Assembly (NCBI GenBank): GCA_035708085.1
Contig: DASSTE010000047.1
Span: forward strand, 1-64,000
Reading direction: 5' to 3'
Length of the DNA: 64,000 nucleotides
From: DASSBR01 sp035708085
GTDB taxonomy: Bacteria > Pseudomonadota > Gammaproteobacteria > Natronospirales > DASSBR01
Positions 41,903 to 49,581 of the stretch are shown piece by piece (within the stretch, counting starts at the first letter, position 1; each line of letters opens with the position of its first letter). Under the pieces are notes generated by a model. That model saw only the letters and a list, made by a program, of their open reading frames with translations. It was not told where the DNA came from and ran no database searches. The position numbers and the translations under genes were made by a program.

Positions 41903-41930
41903 AGTGAATCAAAAAAACAGGGGCTTGCGT

Positions 41931-42386
41931 ATGGCGTCGGAAACGGTCAATGCGCTATCACCGGAGAATGCCGCCTATATCGCCGGGTTGATTGACGGTG
42001 AAGGCACCATCACCCTCACCCGTGAACACCGCAATGAAAATCGGCGGTTAGTCGTAAGCATCAGCAACACCGAAATGCCGATATTGAAGTTCGCACGAGA
42101 AGCCATCGGTGCAGGCAAGATCACCAACAAATGCACCTATTCCGACGAGCACACCCCCAGCTACGTCTATAAGCTCACAAATCGGAAAGCGCTGTCCTTA
42201 TTGGACCAGATTGTTGATTATTTGCGGTCATACAAACGCCTGCGGGCAGCGCTGGCGCTCGAACACTACCTCGCAGTGACGCCGCGCAATGGCTATTACA
42301 CGCCCGAGCTGCGCGCGGCCCGCCAAGACTTTGAAAATAAATTTCTTGGCATCGCCGTCGAATTGCAACCACCCCCAAAGCTGTGA
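41931..42386 (+). CDS. Single-motif LAGLIDADG homing endonuclease
   Basis: 151-residue protein with one LAGLIDADG motif, AYIAGLIDGEGTI at 15-27 (Glu24 in the catalytic position), so it should act as a homodimer. The second half keeps the family pattern (VVSISNTEMPILKFARE, YVYKLTNRKALSLLDQI). A weak ribosome-binding site (AGGGGC) precedes ATG 41931. The gene is outside the intron, 64 bp after the tmRNA end and past its terminator, with no obvious promoter of its own. The frame is also open back to an ATG at 41760 within the intron; whether that is used is unknown. It may cut intronless ssrA and promote intron spread; this is inference. Confidence 0.82.
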   Translation: MASETVNALSPENAAYIAGLIDGEGTITLTREHRNENRRLVVSISNTEMPILKFAREAIGAGKITNKCTYSDEHTPSYVYKLTNRKALSLLDQIVDYLRSYKRLRAALALEHYLAVTPRNGYYTPELRAARQDFENKFLGIAVELQPPPKL

Positions 42387-42465
42387 TTACGCAGCCTCAC
42401 CAGCTTGGGCATGAGCCGGCTATCATGTGCAATCTCTCTGACAAACGCACGAGGATTTCCGGCTC

Positions 42466-43896
42466 ATGGATTACCTGAACGCTCTGACTGCGACTGTCGG
42501 TGCATCGCAGGTATTGACCGGCGAGGATGCAGAGTCATATTCGGTCGACTGGCGCGAACGTTACCGGGGGCGGGCTTTGGCCGTCGTGCGGCCCGGTTCG
42601 ACTGACGAGGTCGCCGCCGTCGTTCGCCTGTGCGCGCAGGCCGACATCCCCGTGATCCCCCAAGGCGGCAACACAGGCCTGTGCGGCGGCGCCACGCCCG
42701 ACGACAGCGGCCGGGCCGTCATCCTCTCCCTGCAGCGCCTGAACCGGATTCGCGGCATCGATACCGACAACGACACTATGGAAGTCGAGGCCGGCTGCGT
42801 TCTGCAATCGGTGCAGGACGCCGCACGCGATGCCGGGCGCCTTTTCCCCTTGAGCCTCGCTGCCGAAGGCAGCTGCACGATCGGCGGCAACCTGGCTGCC
42901 AACGCCGGCGGCACGCAGGTGCTGCGCTACGGCAATATGCGCGAACTGACGCTGGGACTCGAAGTCGTCACCGCGCGGGGCGACATCTGGCACGGGCTGC
43001 GCGGTCTGCGCAAGGACAACACCGGTTACGATCTGCGCGACCTGTTCATCGGCAGCGAAGGCACCCTGGGCGTGATCACGGCGGCGACGCTGAAACTGTA
43101 TCCACTGCCGGTGGCGGGAGTCACGGCACTACTGGCCGTCGATTCGATCGAGGCCGCCATCGCCATGCTGGGACGCGCCCGGGCCGGTCTTGCCGCATCG
43201 CTGACCGGCTTCGAGCTGATGGCCGGAGATTGCCTGCAGGATGTAATTCGCTGCTTTCCGCAGCAGCGCCTGCCCTTCGACGGACCTTCCGCGAACATGC
43301 CTTGGTATGTGCTGTTGGAATTGTCGGACAGCGAGTCAGAAGACCATGCGCGCGAGCGCTTCGAGGTGGTCGTCGGCGACGCCGTCGAGGCGGGTTGCGT
43401 GCAGGACGGCGTGATCGCGGAGTCGCTCGCGCAAAGCCACGCGCTGTGGCACCTGCGCGAAAGTATCCCGCTGGCGGAAAAGGACATCGGCAAGAGCATC
43501 AAGCACGACGTGTCGATTCCGGTGTCGCGGATGGCAGAATTCGTCGTTGGCACCAATGCGGCGCTGCAGCAGGCATTTCCTGGCATCCGGCATGTGATCT
43601 TCGGGCACCTGGGCGACGGCAACCTGCACTACAACGTGGCGCGCGGACCGGAGTGGACGGAAGAACAACTGCTGGCACGCCAGGACGACGTCTACGCGTT
43701 GGTGCACGACCGCGTGCACGCCGTCGGCGGCTCGATCAGCGCGGAACACGGCGTGGGCCAACTCAAACGCGATGTGTTGCCGCGCTACAAGGATCCGGTG
43801 GAAATGGTCTTGATGCAGCGGATTAAGTCAGCGCTGGATCCGCGGGGAATCATGAATCCGGGCAAGGTGCTTTGCGCCCCGGACGGGTCGCCATAA
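42466..43896 (+). CDS. FAD-binding oxidase, GlcD/D-2-hydroxyacid dehydrogenase type
   Basis: 476-residue FAD-linked oxidoreductase of the GlcD/D-lactate/D-2-hydroxyglutarate dehydrogenase group. The FAD_binding_4 domain (about 35-215) has PVIPQGGNTGLCGGATPD and IGGNLAANAGGTQVLRYGN; the C-terminal FAD-oxidase domain ends GGSISAEHGVGQLKRDVLP with the metal/substrate His in GHLGDGNLHYNV. Substrate is likely a D-2-hydroxy acid; which one is not determined. Monocistronic, upstream of two tRNA genes. Confidence 0.92.
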   Translation: MDYLNALTATVGASQVLTGEDAESYSVDWRERYRGRALAVVRPGSTDEVAAVVRLCAQADIPVIPQGGNTGLCGGATPDDSGRAVILSLQRLNRIRGIDTDNDTMEVEAGCVLQSVQDAARDAGRLFPLSLAAEGSCTIGGNLAANAGGTQVLRYGNMRELTLGLEVVTARGDIWHGLRGLRKDNTGYDLRDLFIGSEGTLGVITAATLKLYPLPVAGVTALLAVDSIEAAIAMLGRARAGLAASLTGFELMAGDCLQDVIRCFPQQRLPFDGPSANMPWYVLLELSDSESEDHARERFEVVVGDAVEAGCVQDGVIAESLAQSHALWHLRESIPLAEKDIGKSIKHDVSIPVSRMAEFVVGTNAALQQAFPGIRHVIFGHLGDGNLHYNVARGPEWTEEQLLARQDDVYALVHDRVHAVGGSISAEHGVGQLKRDVLPRYKDPVEMVLMQRIKSALDPRGIMNPGKVLCAPDGSP

Positions 43897-43965
43897 ACAA
43901 GTTTCCCCTGAACGATTGGCCAGTGTTAGAATACGCGCCGCGGTCACGGGCCGCTGTCGCAAAAT

Positions 43966-44041
<76 letters not shown>

Positions 44042-44047
44042 TTTACT

Positions 44048-44079
44048 GAAGGCCGGGCTATGCCCGGCCTTCACGTTTT
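44048..44079 (+). terminator. Terminator after tRNA-Ala
   Basis: 11-bp perfect stem GAAGGCCGGGC/GCCCGGCCTTC with loop TAT, then CACGTTTT. It is followed within 20 bp by a promoter-like sequence for tRNA-Arg. Confidence 0.85.
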
Positions 44080-44099
44080 ACGCCCCGGTACTTTATATT
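44070..44099 (+). promoter_or_regulatory. Probable tRNA-Arg promoter
   Basis: TTCACG (44070-44075) and TATATT (44094-44099) are 18 bp apart and end 9 bp before the tRNA-Arg 5' end. The -35 overlaps the preceding terminator stem. Confidence 0.45.
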
Positions 44100-44108
44100 C
44101 TGTCACAT

Positions 44109-44185
44109 GCCCCGGTAGCTCAGCTGGATAGAGCGTCCGCCTCCTAAGCGGAAGGTCGCAGGTTCAAATCCTGCTCGGGGCACCA
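44109..44185 (+). tRNA. tRNA-Arg(CCT)
   Basis: 77-nt cloverleaf: acceptor GCCCCGG/TCGGGGC with discriminator A and encoded CCA, D arm TAGCTCAGCTGGATAGAGC, anticodon loop CTCCTAA with anticodon CCT (reads AGG), T loop TTCAAAT. Genes for this tRNA are frequent integration targets, and a broken integrase follows directly. Confidence 0.95.
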
Positions 44186-44355
44186 AATACCACTCCAAGC
44201 TAATCCTACCCCGTCCGGTAGTTACATCTAAGCCCTTGGTTTCTCTGGCTTATTTGTTTATCCCCGTCCAATGCCGTCCAGTTGGATCGGACATAAAGCG
44301 TGAGTGTCATCGTGAATAACCCGCTGGTTTGGGCCTTCACGCGTCGGAGTTACTC
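44186..44355. other. Gap between tRNA-Arg and integrase remnant
   Basis: 170 bp with no coding sequence. It would hold the left end of a former tRNA-Arg-targeted element. I found no second copy of the tRNA 3' end (attR) further right within the window. Confidence 0.4.
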
Positions 44356-45053
44356 ATGCTTACGGACACGAAGCTGCGCCACCTTAAGCCACGCGACAAG
44401 CTTTACCGCATGGCAGACAGCGCCGGGCTCGCGATCGAGGTACAGCCGAACGGCGCCCTGTACTGGCGCTTTCGCTACAACTACGCCGCAAGGCCAAGAT
44501 GCTGTCTGTGGGCGTCTACCCGGAGGTGTCACTGGCGGAAGCCCGGCTTCGGCGCGACGATGCCCGGGGATTACTTCGCGACGGCATAGACCCCAGTCGG
44601 CAACGCCAGATCGACAAGCGGTCAGCCGCCGCGGCTGCGGAGAACACCTTCGAAGCGATCGGCCGCCAATGGATGAAGCGTCAGCAGGTGGCCGAAGCCA
44701 CGGCGAACAAAAACCGCTGGCTGCTCGAGACCTTCGCCTTCCCTTACATCGGCCGCCGTCGATCGCTGCGATCACACCGCCCCAACTGCTGGACGTGCTG
44801 CGCAAGGTGGAGGTGCGCGGCAAGCTCGAAACGGCGCAACGGCTCAAGCAAAAGTGCGCAGGTGTTCCGGTTTCCGATCGTCGAGGGCCGGGCTGAAGCC
44901 GATCCCACGGCAAGCCTCAAGGGCGCGCTGAAAACACCCAAGACCAAGCACCGTGCCGCGATTACCGAGCCCAAAAATGATGTAAGCCTGGGCTGTTACC
45001 TCAGCAGCCTGAAAGCGGGTGCGGACGTGGTGGCATTTAAGCGCGGCGCGTGA
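44356..45053 (+). pseudogene. Tyrosine recombinase (P4-type integrase) remnant, frameshifted and truncated
   Basis: Pieces of one P4-like integrase lie in different frames. From 44356: LTDTKLRHLKPRDKLYRMAD and GLAIEVQPNGALYWRFRYNY (arm-binding domain). After a shift near 44485: MLSVGVYPEVSLAEARLRRD and TFEAIGRQWMKRQ (core-binding domain). After a shift near 44755: SIAAITPPQLLDVLRKVEVR, and after another near 44860: FPIVEGRAEADPTASLKGAL. The match ends at HRAAITEP before the catalytic Arg-His-Arg-Tyr part. At least three frameshifts and loss of the catalytic domain make it non-functional. Confidence 0.85.
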
Positions 45054-45056
45054 CGC

Positions 45057-45094
45057 TTGACATTGTTGTAATCCATAACCATACAGTGTAATCT
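45057..45094 (+). promoter_or_regulatory. Promoter/operator of higBA
   Basis: TTGACA (45057-45062) precedes a weak -10 around 45080-45087. TACA-G-TGTA (45082-45090) is a short palindrome of the kind bound by HigA antitoxins, and TGTAATC-AT occurs twice (from 45066 and from 45087). The region is AT-richer than its surroundings. Confidence 0.45.
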
Positions 45095-45104
45095 ATCTCA
45101 TGAC

Positions 45105-45383
45105 ATGATACGTTCATTCCGACACCGGGGCTTGAAGCGCTTTTTCATGCGCGGCGACTATCGCGGAATTCAACCGCAGCACGCGCCCCGGCTGGAAAGA
45201 CTGCTGGACCGACTGGATGCCGCGGCCCGACCTGAGGATATGAACCTGCCGGGCTACGACTTTCATGAATTGAAAGGCCAGCGCAAAGGTACCTTTGCCG
45301 TGAAGGTTTCCGGCAACTGGCGGCTGACGTATCGCTTCGAGGGCGAAGACGCCACGGACGTTGACCTGGAGGATTACCACTGA
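45105..45383 (+). CDS. higB: HigB-like toxin (RelE superfamily mRNA interferase)
   Basis: 92-residue basic protein with HigB family features: SFRHRGLKRFFMRGDYRGIQ at the start, then LPGYDFHELKGQRKGTFAVK and SGNWRLTYRFEGEDATDVDL. HigB cleaves mRNA on the ribosome. Toxin-first order with antitoxin overlapping by one base (TGATG) is standard for higBA. It may be the surviving cargo of the decayed integrative element next to it. Confidence 0.9.
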   Translation: MIRSFRHRGLKRFFMRGDYRGIQPQHAPRLERLLDRLDAAARPEDMNLPGYDFHELKGQRKGTFAVKVSGNWRLTYRFEGEDATDVDLEDYH

Positions 45384-45694
45384 TGAGCAAGAGCTTGAGA
45401 AATCCCAACCGGCCGCCGACACATCCCGGCGCAATCCTGCGCGAGGATGTGCTGCCGGCGCTGGGCATGACGCAGACTGAATTCGCGGAGCGGCTGGGCG
45501 TGTCGCGCCTGTCCGTGAGCGAGCTGCTGCACGAGAAGCGGGCGCTGACGCCGGAAATGGCGGCGCGGATCGGCAAGCTGCTGGATACGACGCCGCAGTC
45601 GTGGCTTGCCATGCAAACCGCGCTGGATCTCTGGCGCGTGGCTCAGGCGCCGGAACGGCTGGCTGACATTGAGCCGATCCGCGCAGCCGGATAG
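45383..45694 (+). CDS. higA: HigA-like antitoxin (XRE family)
   Basis: 103-residue HTH antitoxin. Start MSKSLRNPNRPPTHPGAILR with the HigA hallmark HPGAIL, and HTH segment TQTEFAERLGVSRLSVSELL followed by KRALTPEMAARIGKLLDTTP. It neutralises HigB and represses the operon. Confidence 0.92.
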   Translation: MSKSLRNPNRPPTHPGAILREDVLPALGMTQTEFAERLGVSRLSVSELLHEKRALTPEMAARIGKLLDTTPQSWLAMQTALDLWRVAQAPERLADIEPIRAAG

Positions 45695-45706
45695 CAGGAG
45701 GGAAGA

Positions 45707-45934
45707 ATGATGCGCTACGTGGTTTTTGCCGAGGAAAAGCAGAAGACCTTTCGCATGAGCCCGGAATTCGACAACAGAGGCGAAGCGGAAGATTACATGG
45801 AGTCGCTGACGGACTCCTTTGCCGGCAATCCTCGGTTTTACATCGTGGACTTGCCACCTCACGCCAAGCTCATGAATCGCGGCTTCATCAAGCCTGCCGT
45901 GCCTGCGCCTGGAGTGAGTGCCGCGGCTATTTAA
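45707..45934 (+). CDS. Hypothetical protein downstream of higBA
   Basis: 75-residue protein (MMRYVVFAEEKQKTFRMSPE) with a strong ribosome-binding site (AGGAGGGAAG), 12 bp after higA, thus probably in the same transcript. The middle (EAEDYMESLTDSFAGNPRFY) is acidic and helical. I recognise no family. It could be a third component of the module or an unrelated leftover. Confidence 0.55.
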   Translation: MMRYVVFAEEKQKTFRMSPEFDNRGEAEDYMESLTDSFAGNPRFYIVDLPPHAKLMNRGFIKPAVPAPGVSAAAI

Positions 45935-45935
45935 G

Positions 45936-46151
45936 ATTTCAAGCGGCCCCCGACGTGTTACGCCCACGCCGGGAGCGTTGACCGAAACACTCGGAGTCGA
46001 TGCGCCCGCCAATCTCGCATTCGGCATCATGAAAGGCGACAGCATGAGGCCCGCCATCGGTCCTGGCGACTTCTTGCCGTTACTTTTCGTTGCCTGCTCG
46101 GGCACCATCCTCGATTTCTGCCTCTGGACTTGGCCCTCGCGCGGCGGGTAA
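45936..46151 (+). pseudogene. S24/LexA-like peptidase fragment
   Basis: The frame encodes LAFGIMKGDSMRPAIGPGDF, which carries the S24 serine-peptidase signature GDSM-x-P-x-I-x-x-GD (nucleophile Ser) of phage repressor-like proteins. The helix-turn-helix before it and the Lys-bearing half after it are missing, and the rest of the frame looks random. Probably a scrap of a mobile-element repressor. Confidence 0.45.
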
Positions 46152-46198
46152 GCTCGCTTTAGCCGCGTCCAAAGCTGCGCGGCCGCTCGAGGTTACAG

Positions 46199-48805
46199 GT
46201 GAACATAGCGACAGCGGGGATCAGAGCGGCGGTTATATTCGCGGGCATCGTTCTGTTGTGTCCACGCGCCGATGCCGTGCGATCGGAACAGGCCGCACCG
46301 CTGCCGCTCGTGGTGCCGAACCAGATCGTCGTCAAATACCGTGAATCCGCCAGCCGCGACCAGATTCGCCAATCACTGAGCAAGGCGGGCATTCGCGGCC
46401 GCCTCGTGTCGCGCGGACCCAACCCGGATCTGCTGCATCTCGACAAGGGACAACGCATCAAGGCGGTGCTGCAGGCGCTGCGCGCCAATCCGGCAGTGCG
46501 CTATGCCGAGCGCGTCTATTACCGCTACCCTCAGTCGCTGGCCCGCACGGTTCCGAACGATCCCCGGTTCTCGCAGCAATGGGCGTGGGATAATTCGGGC
46601 GCTGACGTCGGTTCAGTGCCCGATGCGGACATGGACATGCCCGAGGCCTGGCACATTCTGCACGACGCGCCGGATATCAAGGTCGCGATCGTCGACGACG
46701 GCTTTGACCTGACTCACGAAGACCTGCAGGGCAACTTCGACCCGAGCGGTGGCGTGAGCTGCATCAAGGGCACCTGCACGGACGGCACGACGGCCGCGGA
46801 ACAGGACACCAAGAAAGAGTTTCACGGCACGCTGGTCGCCGGCGTGCTGGACGCCGTCGGCAATAACGGCACCGGCGTGGCCGGCGCCATCTGGCACGGC
46901 AACCTGCTGCCGATTCGCACCGATCTGCGCAGCGATTCGCTTGCGGCGGCGGTGCGCTATGCGGTCGATCACGGCGCACGGATCATCAACATCAGCCTTG
47001 GCGGGCCGGTGGCCACCGACGATGAAAAAAGCGCGATCGACTACGCCCGGCAGAACGGCGTGCTGGTCGTCGCTGCCGCCGGCAACCACGACTCCGATAT
47101 CGACTACTCCGTCTTTGCCTATCCGGCCAATTACGATCTGCCCAACATCATCGCCGCCGCCGCGAGTGACGAGTCGGACGATGTCGCCTACTTCAGCCAG
47201 TGGGGCTCGTATTCGGTCGATGTTGCCGCGCCGGGTGTCGACATGCTGACGACCGACGTCAATGGCGGCTATGTGTCCGCAAGCGGTACGTCGTTTTCGA
47301 GCCCCGCGACCGCCGGCGTAGCGGCGCTGGTTGCGCAGCACCTGAAAGACGAGACAGGTACGCTGCCGGATTACCGGGCGATCAAGGCGCACCTGTTCGC
47401 GAGTGCGGAGCTGGCCGGCGACAGCGGCCAGGGTGGGCTCAAGGGCCGCGTCGCGACCGGGCGCATCAATGCCTACAAAGCCTTGCAGAACGTGAAAGAC
47501 GGCGGGCTGCTGGTGATCAAAAACGTAACGATCAGTGACGATCCGACGCTATATCCCGCGGACAACGGCGACGGGCTGATCGATCCCGGCGAGACCGTCA
47601 ACCTGAACATCACGCTCGACAACGTCTGGGAGGATGCAAGCGACGTGCGCGGCACGTTGATTTCGCAGAATACGTTCACGACCGCGGCGCCCACTGCACA
47701 GGACTTCGGCGCGATCGTCGCCGCGGGCGACCAGGACGGTACGGCAACGCAATCCTTTCCGGTGACGGTCGACGATTTCACCGGCAATCAGCACCTGCTG
47801 TTCGAGCTGGATATCACTACCGCGAGCGGCAACACGTTCAAGCGATATTTCTACCTGAACGTCGGCCGCCTCGACAATAACAAGACTTTGGACCTGACGA
47901 TGCAGCGCACCAACTGGGATGAGTTCCAGAACTTCCACCTCGACGTGCCGACGGGCGCTACGGATCTGGTGATTTACACGCACACCGCGAACAACACCGA
48001 CATCGATCTGCTCGCGCGCTACGCACAACACCCGAATTTCAACATCGCGCTGGGCGTGGACCCGGAAGGCGACGACGCGATGTTTTACGTTGACAACGAC
48101 ACGGCCAATCCCAAGGACCACACCAAAATCAGCGGCAACAAATCCGGCGATGAAAGCATCGGCTTTGCGGATGCGACGCAAGCGGGCGTCTACCAGATCG
48201 TAACCGTCAATTATGCCGATTTCGAGCACCCCTACAACATCACGGCCTGCTACTCGCCGGCCGGCAGCGACCAGGTCAGCTTTACCGGCAGTAACACCGA
48301 AATTCTGGAAAACGACAAAACGGGTTCCGTCACGTTGTCGGTCACCCGGTCCGGTACGAGCGGTGCGGCCAGCGTCGACTACACGACGCAGGACGGGACG
48401 GCCCTGGCCGGCACCAACTATAAAAGCGTCTCCGGCACGCTGACCTGGGCCGACGGCGACAACACGACCAAAACCATCAGCGTGCCGATCATCGACAGCG
48501 GCGCGATCGGCAGCGACGCGTCCGACATCAAGCGCTTCGAGGTGGTGCTGGCCAACCCGACCGGCGACATCAAGTTTGGCTGTCTGAATGCGACCACCGT
48601 CAGCCTGACCGGTCCCGACAAGACCCAATCCACCACCAGTGGCGGCGACGGCAGCGAGCCGCCGCCACCAACGCCGACACCGCAACCGCAACCGCAACCG
48701 CCGCCCTCCTCCGGGTCCGGCGGTGGCGGTGGCGCACTCAGCTTCCCGGCGCTGCTTGTGCTGCTGTCGACAGCGGCACTGCGCCGCCGGGAGAAACGCC
48801 GATGA
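46199..48805 (+). CDS. Secreted S8 (subtilisin-like) peptidase with Calx-beta domain and C-terminal GlyGly sorting signal
   Basis: 868-residue pre-pro-protease starting at GTG, with a signal peptide (about 1-26, ending ADA), an inhibitor-like propeptide (about 38-110, NQIVVKYRESASRDQIRQSL) and a catalytic domain (about 120-440). Triad: Asp166 in KVAIVDDGFD, His209 in FHGTLVAGVLDAVGNNGTG, Ser365 in SASGTSFSSPATAGVAAL; oxyanion Asn296 in AAGNHD. A C-terminal beta-rich region includes a Calx-beta repeat (about 690-790), then a Pro/Gln-rich linker and a Gly-rich patch, hydrophobic helix and basic tail (SGGGGGALSF ... LRRREKRR), i.e. a GlyGly-CTERM signal. Likely exported by type II secretion and processed by a rhombosortase encoded elsewhere. 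Confidence 0.9.
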   Translation: MNIATAGIRAAVIFAGIVLLCPRADAVRSEQAAPLPLVVPNQIVVKYRESASRDQIRQSLSKAGIRGRLVSRGPNPDLLHLDKGQRIKAVLQALRANPAVRYAERVYYRYPQSLARTVPNDPRFSQQWAWDNSGADVGSVPDADMDMPEAWHILHDAPDIKVAIVDDGFDLTHEDLQGNFDPSGGVSCIKGTCTDGTTAAEQDTKKEFHGTLVAGVLDAVGNNGTGVAGAIWHGNLLPIRTDLRSDSLAAAVRYAVDHGARIINISLGGPVATDDEKSAIDYARQNGVLVVAAAGNHDSDIDYSVFAYPANYDLPNIIAAAASDESDDVAYFSQWGSYSVDVAAPGVDMLTTDVNGGYVSASGTSFSSPATAGVAALVAQHLKDETGTLPDYRAIKAHLFASAELAGDSGQGGLKGRVATGRINAYKALQNVKDGGLLVIKNVTISDDPTLYPADNGDGLIDPGETVNLNITLDNVWEDASDVRGTLISQNTFTTAAPTAQDFGAIVAAGDQDGTATQSFPVTVDDFTGNQHLLFELDITTASGNTFKRYFYLNVGRLDNNKTLDLTMQRTNWDEFQNFHLDVPTGATDLVIYTHTANNTDIDLLARYAQHPNFNIALGVDPEGDDAMFYVDNDTANPKDHTKISGNKSGDESIGFADATQAGVYQIVTVNYADFEHPYNITACYSPAGSDQVSFTGSNTEILENDKTGSVTLSVTRSGTSGAASVDYTTQDGTALAGTNYKSVSGTLTWADGDNTTKTISVPIIDSGAIGSDASDIKRFEVVLANPTGDIKFGCLNATTVSLTGPDKTQSTTSGGDGSEPPPPTPTPQPQPQPPPSSGSGGGGGALSFPALLVLLSTAALRRREKRR

Positions 48806-49266
48806 CTGCCACCATCGTTCGGCCGGCCACTGCCGCCGACCAACACGCCATCGTTGCCGGCAATCTGGCGATGGCGCAGGAGACCGAGCAGAAGCGACTC
48901 GACGAAGCGACCGTCAGCGCAGGGGTTGCCGCACTGCTTGCCGACCCGGCGCGCGGCGTGTACTACGTGGCCGAAGAAGACGGCCGGCTAGTCGGTCAGC
49001 TCGCTTTGACGTGGGAATGGAGCGATTGGCGCAACGGCACGTTCTGGTGGATTCAAAGCGTCTACGTAGTGCCCGACCGCCGCGGCGCCGGCATATTCAA
49101 GACGCTTTACCGATACGTCATCGACGAGGCGCGCCGATGCGACGGCGTCTGCGGCGTCCGACTGTACGTCGACAAGGCGAATGACAACGCCATGACGGTC
49201 TATCGGCGCCTCGGCATGGAGGTCACGCATTACGACCTTTTGGAGGTCGATTTCACCCTCGACTGA
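48802..49266 (+). CDS. GNAT family N-acetyltransferase
   Basis: 154-residue acetyltransferase starting MTATIVRPATAADQHAI. Acetyl-CoA-binding motif A is IQSVYVVPDRRGAGIFKTLY; the C-terminal ANDNAMTVYRRLGMEVTHYD is typical of the superfamily. The start overlaps the peptidase stop by 4 bp (ATGA), so it is co-translated, but a functional link is not evident. Substrate unknown. Confidence 0.88.
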   Translation: MTATIVRPATAADQHAIVAGNLAMAQETEQKRLDEATVSAGVAALLADPARGVYYVAEEDGRLVGQLALTWEWSDWRNGTFWWIQSVYVVPDRRGAGIFKTLYRYVIDEARRCDGVCGVRLYVDKANDNAMTVYRRLGMEVTHYDLLEVDFTLD

Positions 49267-49327
49267 ATCATTCATGTCCACAATTTCCGGCGTGCATGCC
49301 GTCGATCAAAAAATGCGAATCAGGCTA

Positions 49328-49356
49328 TTGGCTTTTTTGAAATCCTGCTGTATATA
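49328..49356 (+). promoter_or_regulatory. Probable sigma-70 promoter of the small ORF at 49390
   Basis: TTGGCT (49328-49333) and TATATA (49351-49356) are separated by 17 bp, in an AT-rich patch 34 bp before the start codon. Confidence 0.55.
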
Positions 49357-49389
49357 GCTTTCAAAATTGGTCAGCCCTGAGAGGACAAC

Positions 49390-49581
49390 ATGCACATCAA
49401 TCCACCTTCCGACATGGGTAACGATGTCGATAACGACTACGACGACTCCTGGTTCGACCTTGAACACGAAACGCCCCGCAAGGCACATAAGCCGCGCAAT
49501 CCGGGCGCGTGGCGCAACGTCGAGGCGTGGCTTGAAGAGCGGCGCCTGCAACAGGCTCTGAAGGAGTATTACGACGACTGA
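49390..49581 (+). CDS. Small acidic protein, possibly PA3496-like
   Basis: 63-residue protein with an Asp-rich N-terminus and a helical C-terminus (VEAWLEERRLQQALKEYYDD). The latter resembles the short PA3496-type proteins of gammaproteobacteria (R-x-I-E-x-x-x-E-x-R-R-L). It has a promoter and a ribosome-binding site (GAGAGGAC), so it looks real. It ends 1 bp from the convergent glycosyltransferase stop. Confidence 0.6.
   Translation: MHINPPSDMGNDVDNDYDDSWFDLEHETPRKAHKPRNPGAWRNVEAWLEERRLQQALKEYYDD

Noticed and set aside
41760..41930. N-terminal extension of the LAGLIDADG protein
   Set aside because: The frame is open but encodes low-complexity Pro/Lys residues from tmRNA exon and terminator sequence. 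Kept only as a question in the findings; the annotated start is 41931.
44356..45053. Functional integrase
   Set aside because: Domains are in different frames and the catalytic domain is absent.
44186..46198. Second tRNA-Arg 3' end as attR
   Set aside because: No repeat of GGTTCAAATCCTGCTCGGGG was found to the right, so element borders cannot be set.
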